Positions 7,117 through 12,797 of a DNA stretch of 12,797 nucleotides are shown piece by piece. This stretch comes from a bacterium. Its GTDB lineage: Bacteria > Armatimonadota > Fimbriimonadia > Fimbriimonadales > JBAXQP01. The stretch spans positions 1 through 12,797 of the forward strand of contig JBAXQP010000047.1 of the NCBI GenBank assembly GCA_037131655.1, given 5' to 3'. Under the pieces are notes generated by a model. The model did not search any database, was not told the DNA's origin, and worked only from the letters and a program-made list of their open reading frames with translations. The translations under genes were made by a program, and so were the position numbers. How positions within the stretch are numbered: position 1 is the first letter of the stretch; every line of letters begins with the position of its first letter.

Positions 7117-8199
7117 ATGGGATGGTTTGATTTCCCTCTTCAAAACCCCCAACCAGACGTCAATTACTTCTTGGACGTCTTATATAGGCGAACAGCCCCG
7201 AATCGAGTGACTTTTATTGAATATTTAATCAATAATCCGGTCAAAGAACGCATTATTCGGGAGGTCTTGAACAGGGATTGGGTTCCTGAAGGACCTGATA
7301 GAGACCAAGCCGCTCAATATTATAATAATTTTATAGAAATTTTCTATCGCTTGGGTTATGACATCATTCGTTATGAAGCCGGAGTTAATTTTACCACCAC
7401 CAATAATGTGGCCGGACCAGATGGTAGGAAATGGGTCAATGAGGCGGGCGGCGCAATTAGCACATGGGAAGATTTTGAAAAATATCCTTGGCCATCCGGA
7501 AAAACATGTGATATTTGGGGCTATGAATATATCTCAACACATAAACCAGATGGCATGGGTATTATCGCCAGCTCGAATGGTGGCATTTTCGAGGCGCTTA
7601 AAAATGACATCATGGGCATCGAAACCCTCTCGTATCTGCTCTATGATGAACCCGAACTGGTGCAAGCATGTTTCGACAAGGCCGGTCAGGCGATTTATGA
7701 TTTTTATTCTCGAATAGTCGGGCTGCCAGGGCTTATTGGTTTCCTTCAAGGCGATGATATGGGGCATAAAACGGGTACTTTGATTTCACCGGATGCATTA
7801 CGAAAATATGTTCTCCCCTGGCACAAACGCCTTGCTAAGCTATGCCATGACAACGGCCTATTCTATTGCCTGCACTCTTGTGGCCGCGTTATGCCGATTG
7901 TGCCCGACTTGATTGAAGATGTCGGTATTGATGGCAAACACTCCTATGAGGATGTGATCATGCCGATTGGCGAGTTCAAAAAAGAATTTGGCCAAAAGAT
8001 TGCAGTACTTGGTGGAGTAGATGTCGATAAACTATCGCGCCTCCCAGAACAGCAATTACGCGGCTATGTACGAGAAATCATCGAAGAATGCCACCCATCC
8101 GGCGGTTTCATATTAGGTTCCGGCAACTCCATTCCCGATTATGTGCCGATGGAGAACTATCTAGTCATGCTGGACGAGGGCAGGAAGTACAATAAATGA
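7117..8199 (+). CDS. URO-D / methyltransferase-A superfamily protein of unknown function
   Basis: A 360-residue TIM-barrel protein of the uroporphyrinogen-decarboxylase superfamily, which includes UroD/HemE and the corrinoid methyltransferases MtaA and MtbA. It is not a good HemE: the N-terminal substrate-arginine segment typical of HemE is not recognisable. LHSCG at 252-256 gives H253 and C255, the HxC pair that binds zinc in MtaA-type enzymes. The usual third ligand, a Cys near ILxxGC, is replaced by Ser/Asn in FILGSGNSIP (331-340). QGDDMG at 211-216 contributes acidic residues to the barrel mouth. The start at 7117 has GGAGG eight bases upstream, while the ATG at 7102 overlaps that site. 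Its TGA stop (8197-8199) lies inside an inverted repeat belonging to a small repeat element. No corrinoid protein is adjacent, so the substrate is open. Confidence 0.85.
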   Translation: MGWFDFPLQNPQPDVNYFLDVLYRRTAPNRVTFIEYLINNPVKERIIREVLNRDWVPEGPDRDQAAQYYNNFIEIFYRLGYDIIRYEAGVNFTTTNNVAGPDGRKWVNEAGGAISTWEDFEKYPWPSGKTCDIWGYEYISTHKPDGMGIIASSNGGIFEALKNDIMGIETLSYLLYDEPELVQACFDKAGQAIYDFYSRIVGLPGLIGFLQGDDMGHKTGTLISPDALRKYVLPWHKRLAKLCHDNGLFYCLHSCGRVMPIVPDLIEDVGIDGKHSYEDVIMPIGEFKKEFGQKIAVLGGVDVDKLSRLPEQQLRGYVREIIEECHPSGGFILGSGNSIPDYVPMENYLVMLDEGRKYNK

Positions 8200-8217
8200 C
8201 ACTATAGTTGTGTCATT
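8195..8217. repeat. Hairpin overlapping the URO-D-family stop codon
   Basis: AATGACAC (8195-8202) and GTGTCATT (8210-8217) form a perfect 8-bp stem with a 7-nt loop. Both arms are copies of the terminal sequence of the 84-bp repeat that begins at 8210. The stop codon TGA of the preceding gene is within the left arm. There is no T-tract, so it is at most a weak terminator or an mRNA 3'-end structure. Confidence 0.7.
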
Positions 8218-8293
8218 AGGAGTCGATGGCGCGGGATTTGTCTGGAAGGTTATGGAGGAGGTTGCTTCGGCACAAACATCCTCGCAATGACAC
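8210..8293 (+). repeat. 84-bp MITE-like element, copy A
   Basis: The segment is bounded by GTGTCATT and AATGACAC; here the inverted repeat extends to 10 bp, 8208-8217 with 8286-8295. It aligns without gaps to the reverse complement of 12296-12379, with 13 differences in 84 bases by hand count (about 85% identity). It encodes no transposase, so if mobile it would be mobilised in trans. It ends 43 bp before the nfact start codon. Reading it in frame with nfact gives a spurious N-terminal extension. Confidence 0.85.
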
Positions 8294-8336
8294 AATTAGG
8301 AAAGACATCTGCGCTAAGAGATTGAGAACTAATAAA

Positions 8337-10049
8337 ATGCGTATTCCATTCGACAGCTTTGTACTGGCAGAAGTGGTAGATGAATGCCAGGGGGTTCTGA
8401 GAGGACGGGTGCAGAGGATAACTCAACCCGCTCCGCTTGATGTCGTGTTGGAAATTCATAGTAATAGGCAAGATTATTCCCTCCTGCTTTCTGCTGACCC
8501 AAGTTGGGCCCGCGCATACCTTATCTCAAAACGCCTCAAAGCCCCAAAACAACCCCCTGTTTTCTGCATGGCTTTGAGGAAAGCATTGGAAGGCGCCTTT
8601 ATCGACACCATCCGACAGGTTGGGTTTGACCGCATACTCGATATTCATCTTCAGGGAGTGGATGGGCAGCAATATCGCCTCATCGGTGAGTTGATGGGTA
8701 AACACTCGAACCTGATCCTTGCCAACGAAAAGGGCGAGATAATCAATGCCGTCAAGCATATTACAACGAAGCAAAGCAGGCTCCGCGAAGTACTGCCTCA
8801 TCGTCCCTACCTCCCACCTCCAACTACCGGCAAACCCAACCCTCTCACGATCATACGCGAACGATTTGATTATCTCTTTCAACAAAAGGGTGAAACCAGC
8901 GTCGAAAAATGGCTGGTTGAGACGTTCGAAGGCATCAGCCCATTCCTGGCTAAAGAACTCCTGCAGCAAGATAATAATATTGAAGCGGCTTTCTTTCTCT
9001 GGCAGGAAAGAGTGATTTCGAAGCGATTTGAACCTGTGTTAGTGCGAGACGAACAAAACCATCCCATCGGCGCTTATCCAATGCCGCTTCAGCAAACGCC
9101 AACCGATCACCAATTCCCCCGAGACCAAATATCACCCAATCTCGAATATTATTTCGATAGCGCAATCACTCGGGCAGCGGCAATACAAGCTCGGTCTAGC
9201 TTGGAAGGCTCCCTTAAACGAGCGCTTGCAGCGCGTGAAGAAGCTTTATCACAAATTGGAGAGGCTATTGAAGAGGGCAAAAAAGCGGATCGTTTTCAAC
9301 TTTTCGGTGATCTCATTCTCACCTACGGCTCGAATCTACCGCCCAAATCAGAATCGATCGAAGCTCCGGATTATACCGATCCCGAACAACTGTCTGTAAT
9401 TATCCCACTCGACCCTGAGCTAACTGCTATCGAAAACGCGGAACGGTATTTCAAAAAGGCCAAAAAAGCAAAAGGTTCAGCAGAATATCGCATATCTCAA
9501 CATGGGCGGTTACAGCTTGAGCGAGATGCCCTTCTATCCACTTTTCAAGCTCTAGAGGCGGCAGGTGACGACATGCGTGCGGTTGATGAGGTCCGTGAGA
9601 CATGTGTACAGCATGGATGGCTCACACGAATCTCACTCACAGCCGAAGGTAAGCCGGAAGCGGCGCCTTTTGAGGGAAAGCGCATTCGCACGATAATGGT
9701 TGAGGGCAAATGGCAAATTCTTTATGGAGAAAATGCGGAGGCTAATGACTATCTAACGCAAAAAGTTGCCCGTCCGAATGATTGGTGGCTTCACGTGCGG
9801 GCTGCCGTGAGCGCACATGTTGTTGTTAGAACGGGAAATAATCCGCTGAAAGTGCCCAGGAAAATATTAGAACAAGCCGCTGAATTCGCCGTCCGAAATA
9901 GCCCAAGCAAACACGCGTCACTTGTTCCGGTGGATTACACTTTAAAGAAATATGTAAGGAAACCTAAGAGCGCTCCTCCTGGAACAGTTCTTTATAGCCA
10001 CGAAAAGACGCTCTATGTCACTTCTTCGGATATTCAATCTCGGCGATGA
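8337..10049 (+). CDS. NFACT family protein (RqcH / FbpA-like)
   Basis: A 570-residue homologue of bacterial RqcH (also annotated FbpA), which binds 50S subunits carrying stalled nascent chains and recruits Ala-tRNA to add C-terminal alanine tails marking them for degradation. The NFACT-N domain spans about 1-180 and contains the family Asp-Arg pair at D98-R99 (GFDRILDI), equivalent to the tRNA-contacting pair in RqcH. A helix-hairpin-helix stretch (FEGISPFLAKELL, 197-209) follows, then two helical arms with coiled-coil character (about 280-320 and 365-427). The NFACT-R domain covers 457-563, with NDWWLH and the VDYT..K.V.KPK signature. I start at 8337 because family members begin MxxPFD; the frame is open upstream to 8226 but only through a repeat element. 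No strong Shine-Dalgarno is present. The 3' end overlaps the convergent BON gene by 32 bp. Confidence 0.92.
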   Translation: MRIPFDSFVLAEVVDECQGVLRGRVQRITQPAPLDVVLEIHSNRQDYSLLLSADPSWARAYLISKRLKAPKQPPVFCMALRKALEGAFIDTIRQVGFDRILDIHLQGVDGQQYRLIGELMGKHSNLILANEKGEIINAVKHITTKQSRLREVLPHRPYLPPPTTGKPNPLTIIRERFDYLFQQKGETSVEKWLVETFEGISPFLAKELLQQDNNIEAAFFLWQERVISKRFEPVLVRDEQNHPIGAYPMPLQQTPTDHQFPRDQISPNLEYYFDSAITRAAAIQARSSLEGSLKRALAAREEALSQIGEAIEEGKKADRFQLFGDLILTYGSNLPPKSESIEAPDYTDPEQLSVIIPLDPELTAIENAERYFKKAKKAKGSAEYRISQHGRLQLERDALLSTFQALEAAGDDMRAVDEVRETCVQHGWLTRISLTAEGKPEAAPFEGKRIRTIMVEGKWQILYGENAEANDYLTQKVARPNDWWLHVRAAVSAHVVVRTGNNPLKVPRKILEQAAEFAVRNSPSKHASLVPVDYTLKKYVRKPKSAPPGTVLYSHEKTLYVTSSDIQSRR

Positions 10050-10263
10050 CTTCACGCACGCCTGGCTTCAATCGAATCGTGTGAAGAATTTTTTCCATCT
10101 CTTGGCGCAAATCAATATCGTGGCCTGTGAGTATGCCGAGGCGCCCCCGCAGATAGACCACGCCATGCATCGCATGTACATCTAACAAGGAGCTATCGAT
10201 TGCTCTCTTGGTTATTTCTCTTCGTACGGACCTGGTTGTCTCAACATCAGCTATATTTGGCAT
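10018..10263 (-). CDS. Small BON-domain protein
   Basis: An 81-residue protein that is essentially one BON domain: a helix (about 5-26), strands around HGVVYLRGRL (33-42), a second helix (49-63) and the closing LKPGVREVIAEIEY (65-78). BON domains usually bind phospholipid or act as interaction modules in periplasmic and outer-membrane proteins such as OsmY and secretins. No signal peptide is present, so this one should be cytoplasmic. The start at 10263 is well supported by GGGAGG seven bases upstream. Its last 32 bases lie antisense to the nfact 3' end. It is transcribed on the same strand as umuC, whose stop is 153 bp upstream, so it may be read from its own promoter. The function cannot be deduced. 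Confidence 0.75.
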   Translation of the reverse strand: MPNIADVETTRSVRREITKRAIDSSLLDVHAMHGVVYLRGRLGILTGHDIDLRQEMEKILHTIRLKPGVREVIAEIEYPKK

Positions 10264-10398
10264 ACACGTACCTCCCGATATCGCGTCCTAATGCGTTCTA
10301 ACATATCCGTCTAATTACATTATAACAAAGAATACGTCCATTGCGGTAACAGAGTTCACTGAAATTTACTAGTTTTCTACATAATTTCGATTTCAATC

Positions 10399-10422
10399 TG
10401 TTAGTGACACATTAGACTAACA
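10399..10422. repeat. Inverted repeat at the umuC stop codon
   Basis: TGTTAGT (10399-10405) and ACTAACA (10416-10422) form a perfect 7-bp inverted repeat with a 10-nt loop, overlapping the umuC stop codon. It is AT-rich and not followed by a T-tract, so a terminator role is doubtful. Confidence 0.4.
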
Positions 10423-11700
10423 TGCCTTGGCAATTGGCAGGCAATTCCAATCGGTCGAATATTTTGGCGAAAGCTTTTCTTGACGCATTTTCCAGCCGCG
10501 CCTTAGGCCGCATGCCGCTGGTTGGACAGCGCTTCGTCCCCAGTGTCCGTTCAATCGGTCAATCGCCTGCATCAGCCTCAAATCACGTTCATTCCCCTCA
10601 CGACCCTGAGAAGCAAACAGACTTAATTGCACCTGTCCTTGGGACACAAGGGCGCTGAAAATCACCCCTGCCTTGTGATAGCGGTATCCTGGCTGATAGA
10701 TATCCCGAAGCCCGCTGAGCGCATAGCCAATAAGCTCGGGGGTGTAGCTTGTAGCGACCGAAGGGATAACCGTTACCCATCGGGAATATTGAGGCGTTTT
10801 TCGAAAAGAGTTCGTGCGGATAAAAACCTGAAGCATGCTTGCAGCCGACCCCTGCCCTCTGAGCTTCTCGGCGCCTCGCGTCACGTACAGTGCCATTGCC
10901 TCCTCGAGTTCTTTCAGGCTATCTATCGCCCTTCCAAATGAACGTGTGTGAGCAATAGCTTTTCTGCAAGGCACGGCTTCATTGAGCGGGATACAGGAGA
11001 TACCGCGTAATTCTAAAACCGTGCGTCTGCCCATAATGCTTAAATTCTGACCAACCCAGCGATCCGGCGCTTTTTTAAGGTCGAGCGCCGTATTGATCCC
11101 ATACCTGCGCAAAAATTCAGCGCGGGCCGGACCAATTCCCCAAACATCCTTGACATCGACATATTTGAGCACCTCGTCCGCATCTATGTCATCGCGAAGC
11201 TCCAGCACACCGGCATACCACGGGTCTTTTTTGGCGCGTTCATTGGCCGCTTTCGCCAAAGTCTTGGTCGAAGCAATTCCAATCGAGACCGGAATACCTG
11301 TCCACTGCTTCACGGTTTGGCGGATATGGCGGCAGTAATCCTCCATCGACCTATCTGCAAAGCCCTCCATGGGCATAAACGCTTCGTCAATCGAATAAAT
11401 CTCCATCTCCGGTGAAAACTGCGCCAGGGTTTCCATCACCCTGCCGGACATATCACCGTAAAGGGTGAAGTTGGCGGAGAAAAGCTCCACGCCATTCTTC
11501 TCAAAGACCTCCTTGTACTCATGAACGGCGCATCCCATCGGAACGCCAAGCGCCTTGACCTCCTGAGAACGCGCCACGATGCAGCCGTCGTTATTGGACA
11601 TCACCGCAACGGGGATGCCCTCCAACCGAGGATTAAAGGCCCGCTCGCACGAGACGTAAAAGTTATTGCAATCAGTCAGAGCAAATAGACGCTTTCTCAT
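10417..11700 (-). CDS. umuC: DNA polymerase V catalytic subunit UmuC
   Basis: A Y-family translesion polymerase of 427 residues (E. coli UmuC has 422). It forms Pol V with processed UmuD and copies damaged templates at low fidelity during the SOS response. The catalytic carboxylates are D10 (LTDCNNFY) and D105-E106 (YSIDEAF). Y15 occupies the steric-gate position. The fingers motif SNNDGCIVARS is at 35-45, and palm, thumb and little-finger regions follow in normal order. A perfect beta-clamp-binding pentapeptide QLSLF lies at 358-362, matching the position of the E. coli clamp motif. The C-terminal SPKYST matches the UmuC tail. The start codon is three bases after the umuD stop, with no strong ribosome site, so translation is probably coupled. 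The gene looks intact. Confidence 0.97.
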   Translation of the reverse strand: MRKRLFALTDCNNFYVSCERAFNPRLEGIPVAVMSNNDGCIVARSQEVKALGVPMGCAVHEYKEVFEKNGVELFSANFTLYGDMSGRVMETLAQFSPEMEIYSIDEAFMPMEGFADRSMEDYCRHIRQTVKQWTGIPVSIGIASTKTLAKAANERAKKDPWYAGVLELRDDIDADEVLKYVDVKDVWGIGPARAEFLRRYGINTALDLKKAPDRWVGQNLSIMGRRTVLELRGISCIPLNEAVPCRKAIAHTRSFGRAIDSLKELEEAMALYVTRGAEKLRGQGSAASMLQVFIRTNSFRKTPQYSRWVTVIPSVATSYTPELIGYALSGLRDIYQPGYRYHKAGVIFSALVSQGQVQLSLFASQGREGNERDLRLMQAIDRLNGHWGRSAVQPAACGLRRGWKMRQEKLSPKYSTDWNCLPIAKAC

Positions 11701-11703
11701 AGC

Positions 11704-12132
11704 TTAAATCCGATGAATCACCCAAGTCGCCACTCCCCAGACTTCGAAATCCTGCTCCTGGTTAATCACTATCGGCTTATAGCCCGGATTATCGGCCAGC
11801 AGATAGGCCTTGCGCTTCATCAAGCGAAGGCGCTTAATGAAGAATTCGCCGTCGAGGATGGCGATTACCACTCGGTTGTTTTCAGGCTTGAGCGCGCGGT
11901 CGACAACGAGGATATCGCCCGGATGAATTCCCGCCCTAGTCATCGAATTGCCTTCCGCACGCACAAAAAAAGTCGCTGAGGGATGCAGGACGAGAAACTT
12001 ATTCAAATCAAGCCGATGATCGGCCGAATCATGCGCAGGCGATGGAAACCCCACGCACACCGGCGAAGCCAACGGCGCCACATTCCCCGCAGTCGCCTCA
12101 ACCTTCTCTTTTTGGTTGACATCAGTACGCAT
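11704..12132 (-). CDS. umuD: UmuD, self-cleaving subunit of DNA polymerase V
   Basis: A 142-residue S24-family protein (E. coli UmuD has 139). RecA filaments trigger self-cleavage to UmuD', which joins UmuC as Pol V. The cleavage region is VCVGFPSPA (25-33), so cutting would fall between V27 and G28 rather than the usual Cys-Gly or Ala-Gly. S63 (EGNSMTRAG) and K100 (GEFFIKRL) form the Ser-Lys dyad. No DNA-binding domain is present, which separates it from LexA. The start at 12132 has AAGGAG seven bases upstream. The frame remains open to 12381, but that extension runs through the promoter and a repeat element and is spurious. It is the first gene of a two-gene operon with umuC. Confidence 0.96.
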   Translation of the reverse strand: MRTDVNQKEKVEATAGNVAPLASPVCVGFPSPAHDSADHRLDLNKFLVLHPSATFFVRAEGNSMTRAGIHPGDILVVDRALKPENNRVVIAILDGEFFIKRLRLMKRKAYLLADNPGYKPIVINQEQDFEVWGVATWVIHRI

Positions 12133-12166
12133 CTTACTACTCCTTTTTGTCTTTTCTACAGACATC

Positions 12167-12194
12167 AGTATACTATATATTTCGGGATTTGCAA
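12167..12194 (-). promoter_or_regulatory. Predicted umuDC promoter with palindromes
   Basis: On the minus strand TTGCAA (12189-12194), a 16-bp spacer and TATACT (12167-12172) make a reasonable sigma-70 promoter 35 bp before the umuD start. CGGG-N8-CCCG (12183-12198) overlaps the -35 and the 8-bp palindrome AGTATACT (12167-12174) overlaps the -10. Either could be an SOS operator. Neither the E. coli CTGT-N8-ACAG nor the Bacillus GAAC-N4-GTTC LexA box is present. Confidence 0.5.
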
Positions 12195-12218
12195 CCCGCT
12201 TTTTCAGGGAGAGGGGAA

Positions 12219-12481
12219 GCGTAGTGCGTATTTCCGGATAATCACGATGCTCTGGCAGCAAAGCGAAGCGCTGCTGGCGAAGCCTTTCTTCTTCCGTGTC
12301 ATTGCGAGGCTGATTGTGCCGAAGCAACCTCCTCTCGAACCTTCCAGACAGATTCCACGCCTTCGGCTTTGAATGACACAACTCTGAGGTGTTTGGGGCT
12401 TTCCGAATCGTGCTTCGATCCGTCTGACCTCTGATCTCTAACTTCTAGCTTTTCCTCCCGAATCCGGAATACGTACTACGC
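12219..12481. repeat. 263-bp segment bounded by 19-20-bp inverted repeats
   Basis: The reverse complement of 12219-12238 reads TCCGGAAATACGCACTACGC; positions 12463-12481 read TCCGGAATACGTACTACGC. They match except for one base and a one-base gap. The enclosed 224 bp contains the complete 84-bp element copy B but no open frame. It may be a nested MITE-like element or two oppositely oriented REP-type repeats. Confidence 0.6.
12296..12379 (-). repeat. 84-bp MITE-like element, copy B
   Basis: Same length and ends (GTGTCATT/AATGACAC) as the copy at 8210-8293, in inverted orientation in the window, with about 85% identity. It is therefore oriented toward umuD exactly as copy A is oriented toward nfact. 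It lies 163 bp before the umuD start, upstream of the predicted promoter. Confidence 0.85.
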
Positions 12482-12509
12482 AATACGCACTACGCAATAC
12501 GCACTACGT
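12468..12509 (+). repeat. Three tandem copies of a 14-bp repeat
   Basis: AATACGYACTACGY occurs three times head to tail (12468-12481, 12482-12495, 12496-12509), with single-base variation. An exact copy of AATACGCACTACGC lies in inverted orientation at 12219-12232. The last tandem copy ends 36 bp before the mnmG start, close to where its -35 should be. Confidence 0.85.
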
Positions 12510-12545
12510 TCCCTATCCCCTCAGCTTAGGTATCATCTAGTCGCT

Positions 12546-12797
12546 ATGCGAAGTGAATTTGAGGTTATTGTAATTGGGGCGGGGCATTCGGGGTGCGAGG
12601 CGGCTTTGGCGGCGGCTCGGATGGGGTGTCGTACGGCTGTTTTGACATTTTCTAAGGAACGTATCGCGCATATGCCGTGTAATTGCTCTATCGGGGGACC
12701 GGCGAAGGGGCAGCTTACTCGGGAGGTGGATGCGCTCGGCGGTCAGATGGCAATCAATACCGACCTCACCTTGACCCATATCCGCGCTGTCGGCACA
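12546..12797 (+). CDS. mnmG: MnmG (GidA) tRNA modification enzyme, 5' part
   Basis: The first 84 codons of an FAD-dependent enzyme that, with MnmE, installs the carboxymethylaminomethyl group on the wobble uridine of certain tRNAs. The frame is open to the window edge; the complete protein should be about 600-650 residues. The dinucleotide-binding GAGHSG is at 11-16, followed by CEAALAAARMG, which is characteristic of MnmG. The segment MPCNCSIGG (43-51) matches the family's SCNPxIGG with C45 as the conserved Cys; the extra C47 replaces a proline. KGQLTREVDALGG (54-66) is the next signature. The start lacks a clear Shine-Dalgarno; TATCAT at 12531-12536 is nine bases upstream, so the transcript may be nearly leaderless. 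TrmFO is a less likely alternative. Confidence 0.9.
   Translation, partial: MRSEFEVIVIGAGHSGCEAALAAARMGCRTAVLTFSKERIAHMPCNCSIGGPAKGQLTREVDALGGQMAINTDLTLTHIRAVGT

Larger units (their letters stand above)
12133..12545. other. 413-bp gene-free region rich in repeats
   Basis: Between umuD and mnmG there is no credible gene. The region holds the umuDC promoter (12167-12194), one arm of an inverted repeat (12219-12238), the 84-bp MITE-like copy B (12296-12379), the opposite arm (12463-12481) with three 14-bp tandem repeats (12468-12509), and the mnmG promoter. Confidence 0.7.

Noticed and set aside
8226..8336. NFACT start at 8226
   Set aside because: The extension is translated repeat DNA; the family N-terminus begins at the ATG at 8337.
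8526..8969. 147-codon minus-strand frame inside the NFACT gene
   Set aside because: It is antisense to a conserved gene and encodes nothing recognisable.
12133..12381. N-terminal extension of UmuD as a DNA-binding domain (i.e. LexA)
   Set aside because: The extension runs through repeat element and promoter sequence, has no helix-turn-helix, and a perfect ribosome site precedes the ATG at 12132.
12468..12509. Short direct repeats as a CRISPR array
   Set aside because: The three 14-bp units are contiguous with no spacers and no cas gene is present.

Overview
The window is about 12.8 kb of bacterial chromosome with mid-range GC. It carries ten protein-coding genes (one cut off by the right edge) and an unusual amount of small repetitive DNA between them. 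No tRNA, rRNA, CRISPR array, transposase or phage gene was seen. Bacterial -10 and Shine-Dalgarno signals and genes such as deoB, tatD, umuDC, an RqcH/FbpA-type NFACT gene and mnmG place it in Bacteria. Gfo/Idh oxidoreductases together with an uncharacterised URO-D-family protein fit an environmental lineage such as Armatimonadota, but that placement is a low-confidence guess from gene style only.

Layout. Positions 1-42 form a palindromic hairpin. Positions 116-2368 hold a tandem duplication: two 1105-bp units, each with one Gfo/Idh/MocA oxidoreductase gene on the minus strand plus its leader, separated by 43 bp. A LMW-phosphatase/arsenate-reductase-like gene (2380-2772) is divergent from them. 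Phosphopentomutase deoB (3022-4194) and a TatD nuclease (4311-5081) follow on the plus strand and end at a strong bidirectional terminator (5101-5133). The large minus-strand gene 5140-6978 encodes a protein I do not recognise, which reads as a chain of winged-helix-like modules around a beta-rich segment. Divergent from it is a URO-D-family gene (7117-8199). Its stop codon lies in a hairpin made from the terminal repeat of an 84-bp MITE-like element, and the NFACT gene (8337-10049) follows. A small BON-domain gene converges on and overlaps the NFACT 3' end. The minus-strand umuDC operon (12132 down to 10417) encodes translesion polymerase V. Its upstream region holds a second 84-bp element, nested in a larger inverted repeat, and three 14-bp tandem repeats. 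The window ends in the first 84 codons of mnmG.

Functionally the genes are mostly independent housekeeping units: nucleoside salvage (deoB), DNA repair and mutagenesis (tatD, umuDC), ribosome rescue (NFACT/RqcH) and tRNA modification (mnmG). The accessory interest lies in three places: the recently duplicated and unevenly diverged oxidoreductase pair, the multi-module unknown protein, and the small inverted-repeat elements placed upstream of nfact and umuDC in the same orientation relative to the downstream gene. No coherent new defence or biosynthetic system could be demonstrated.
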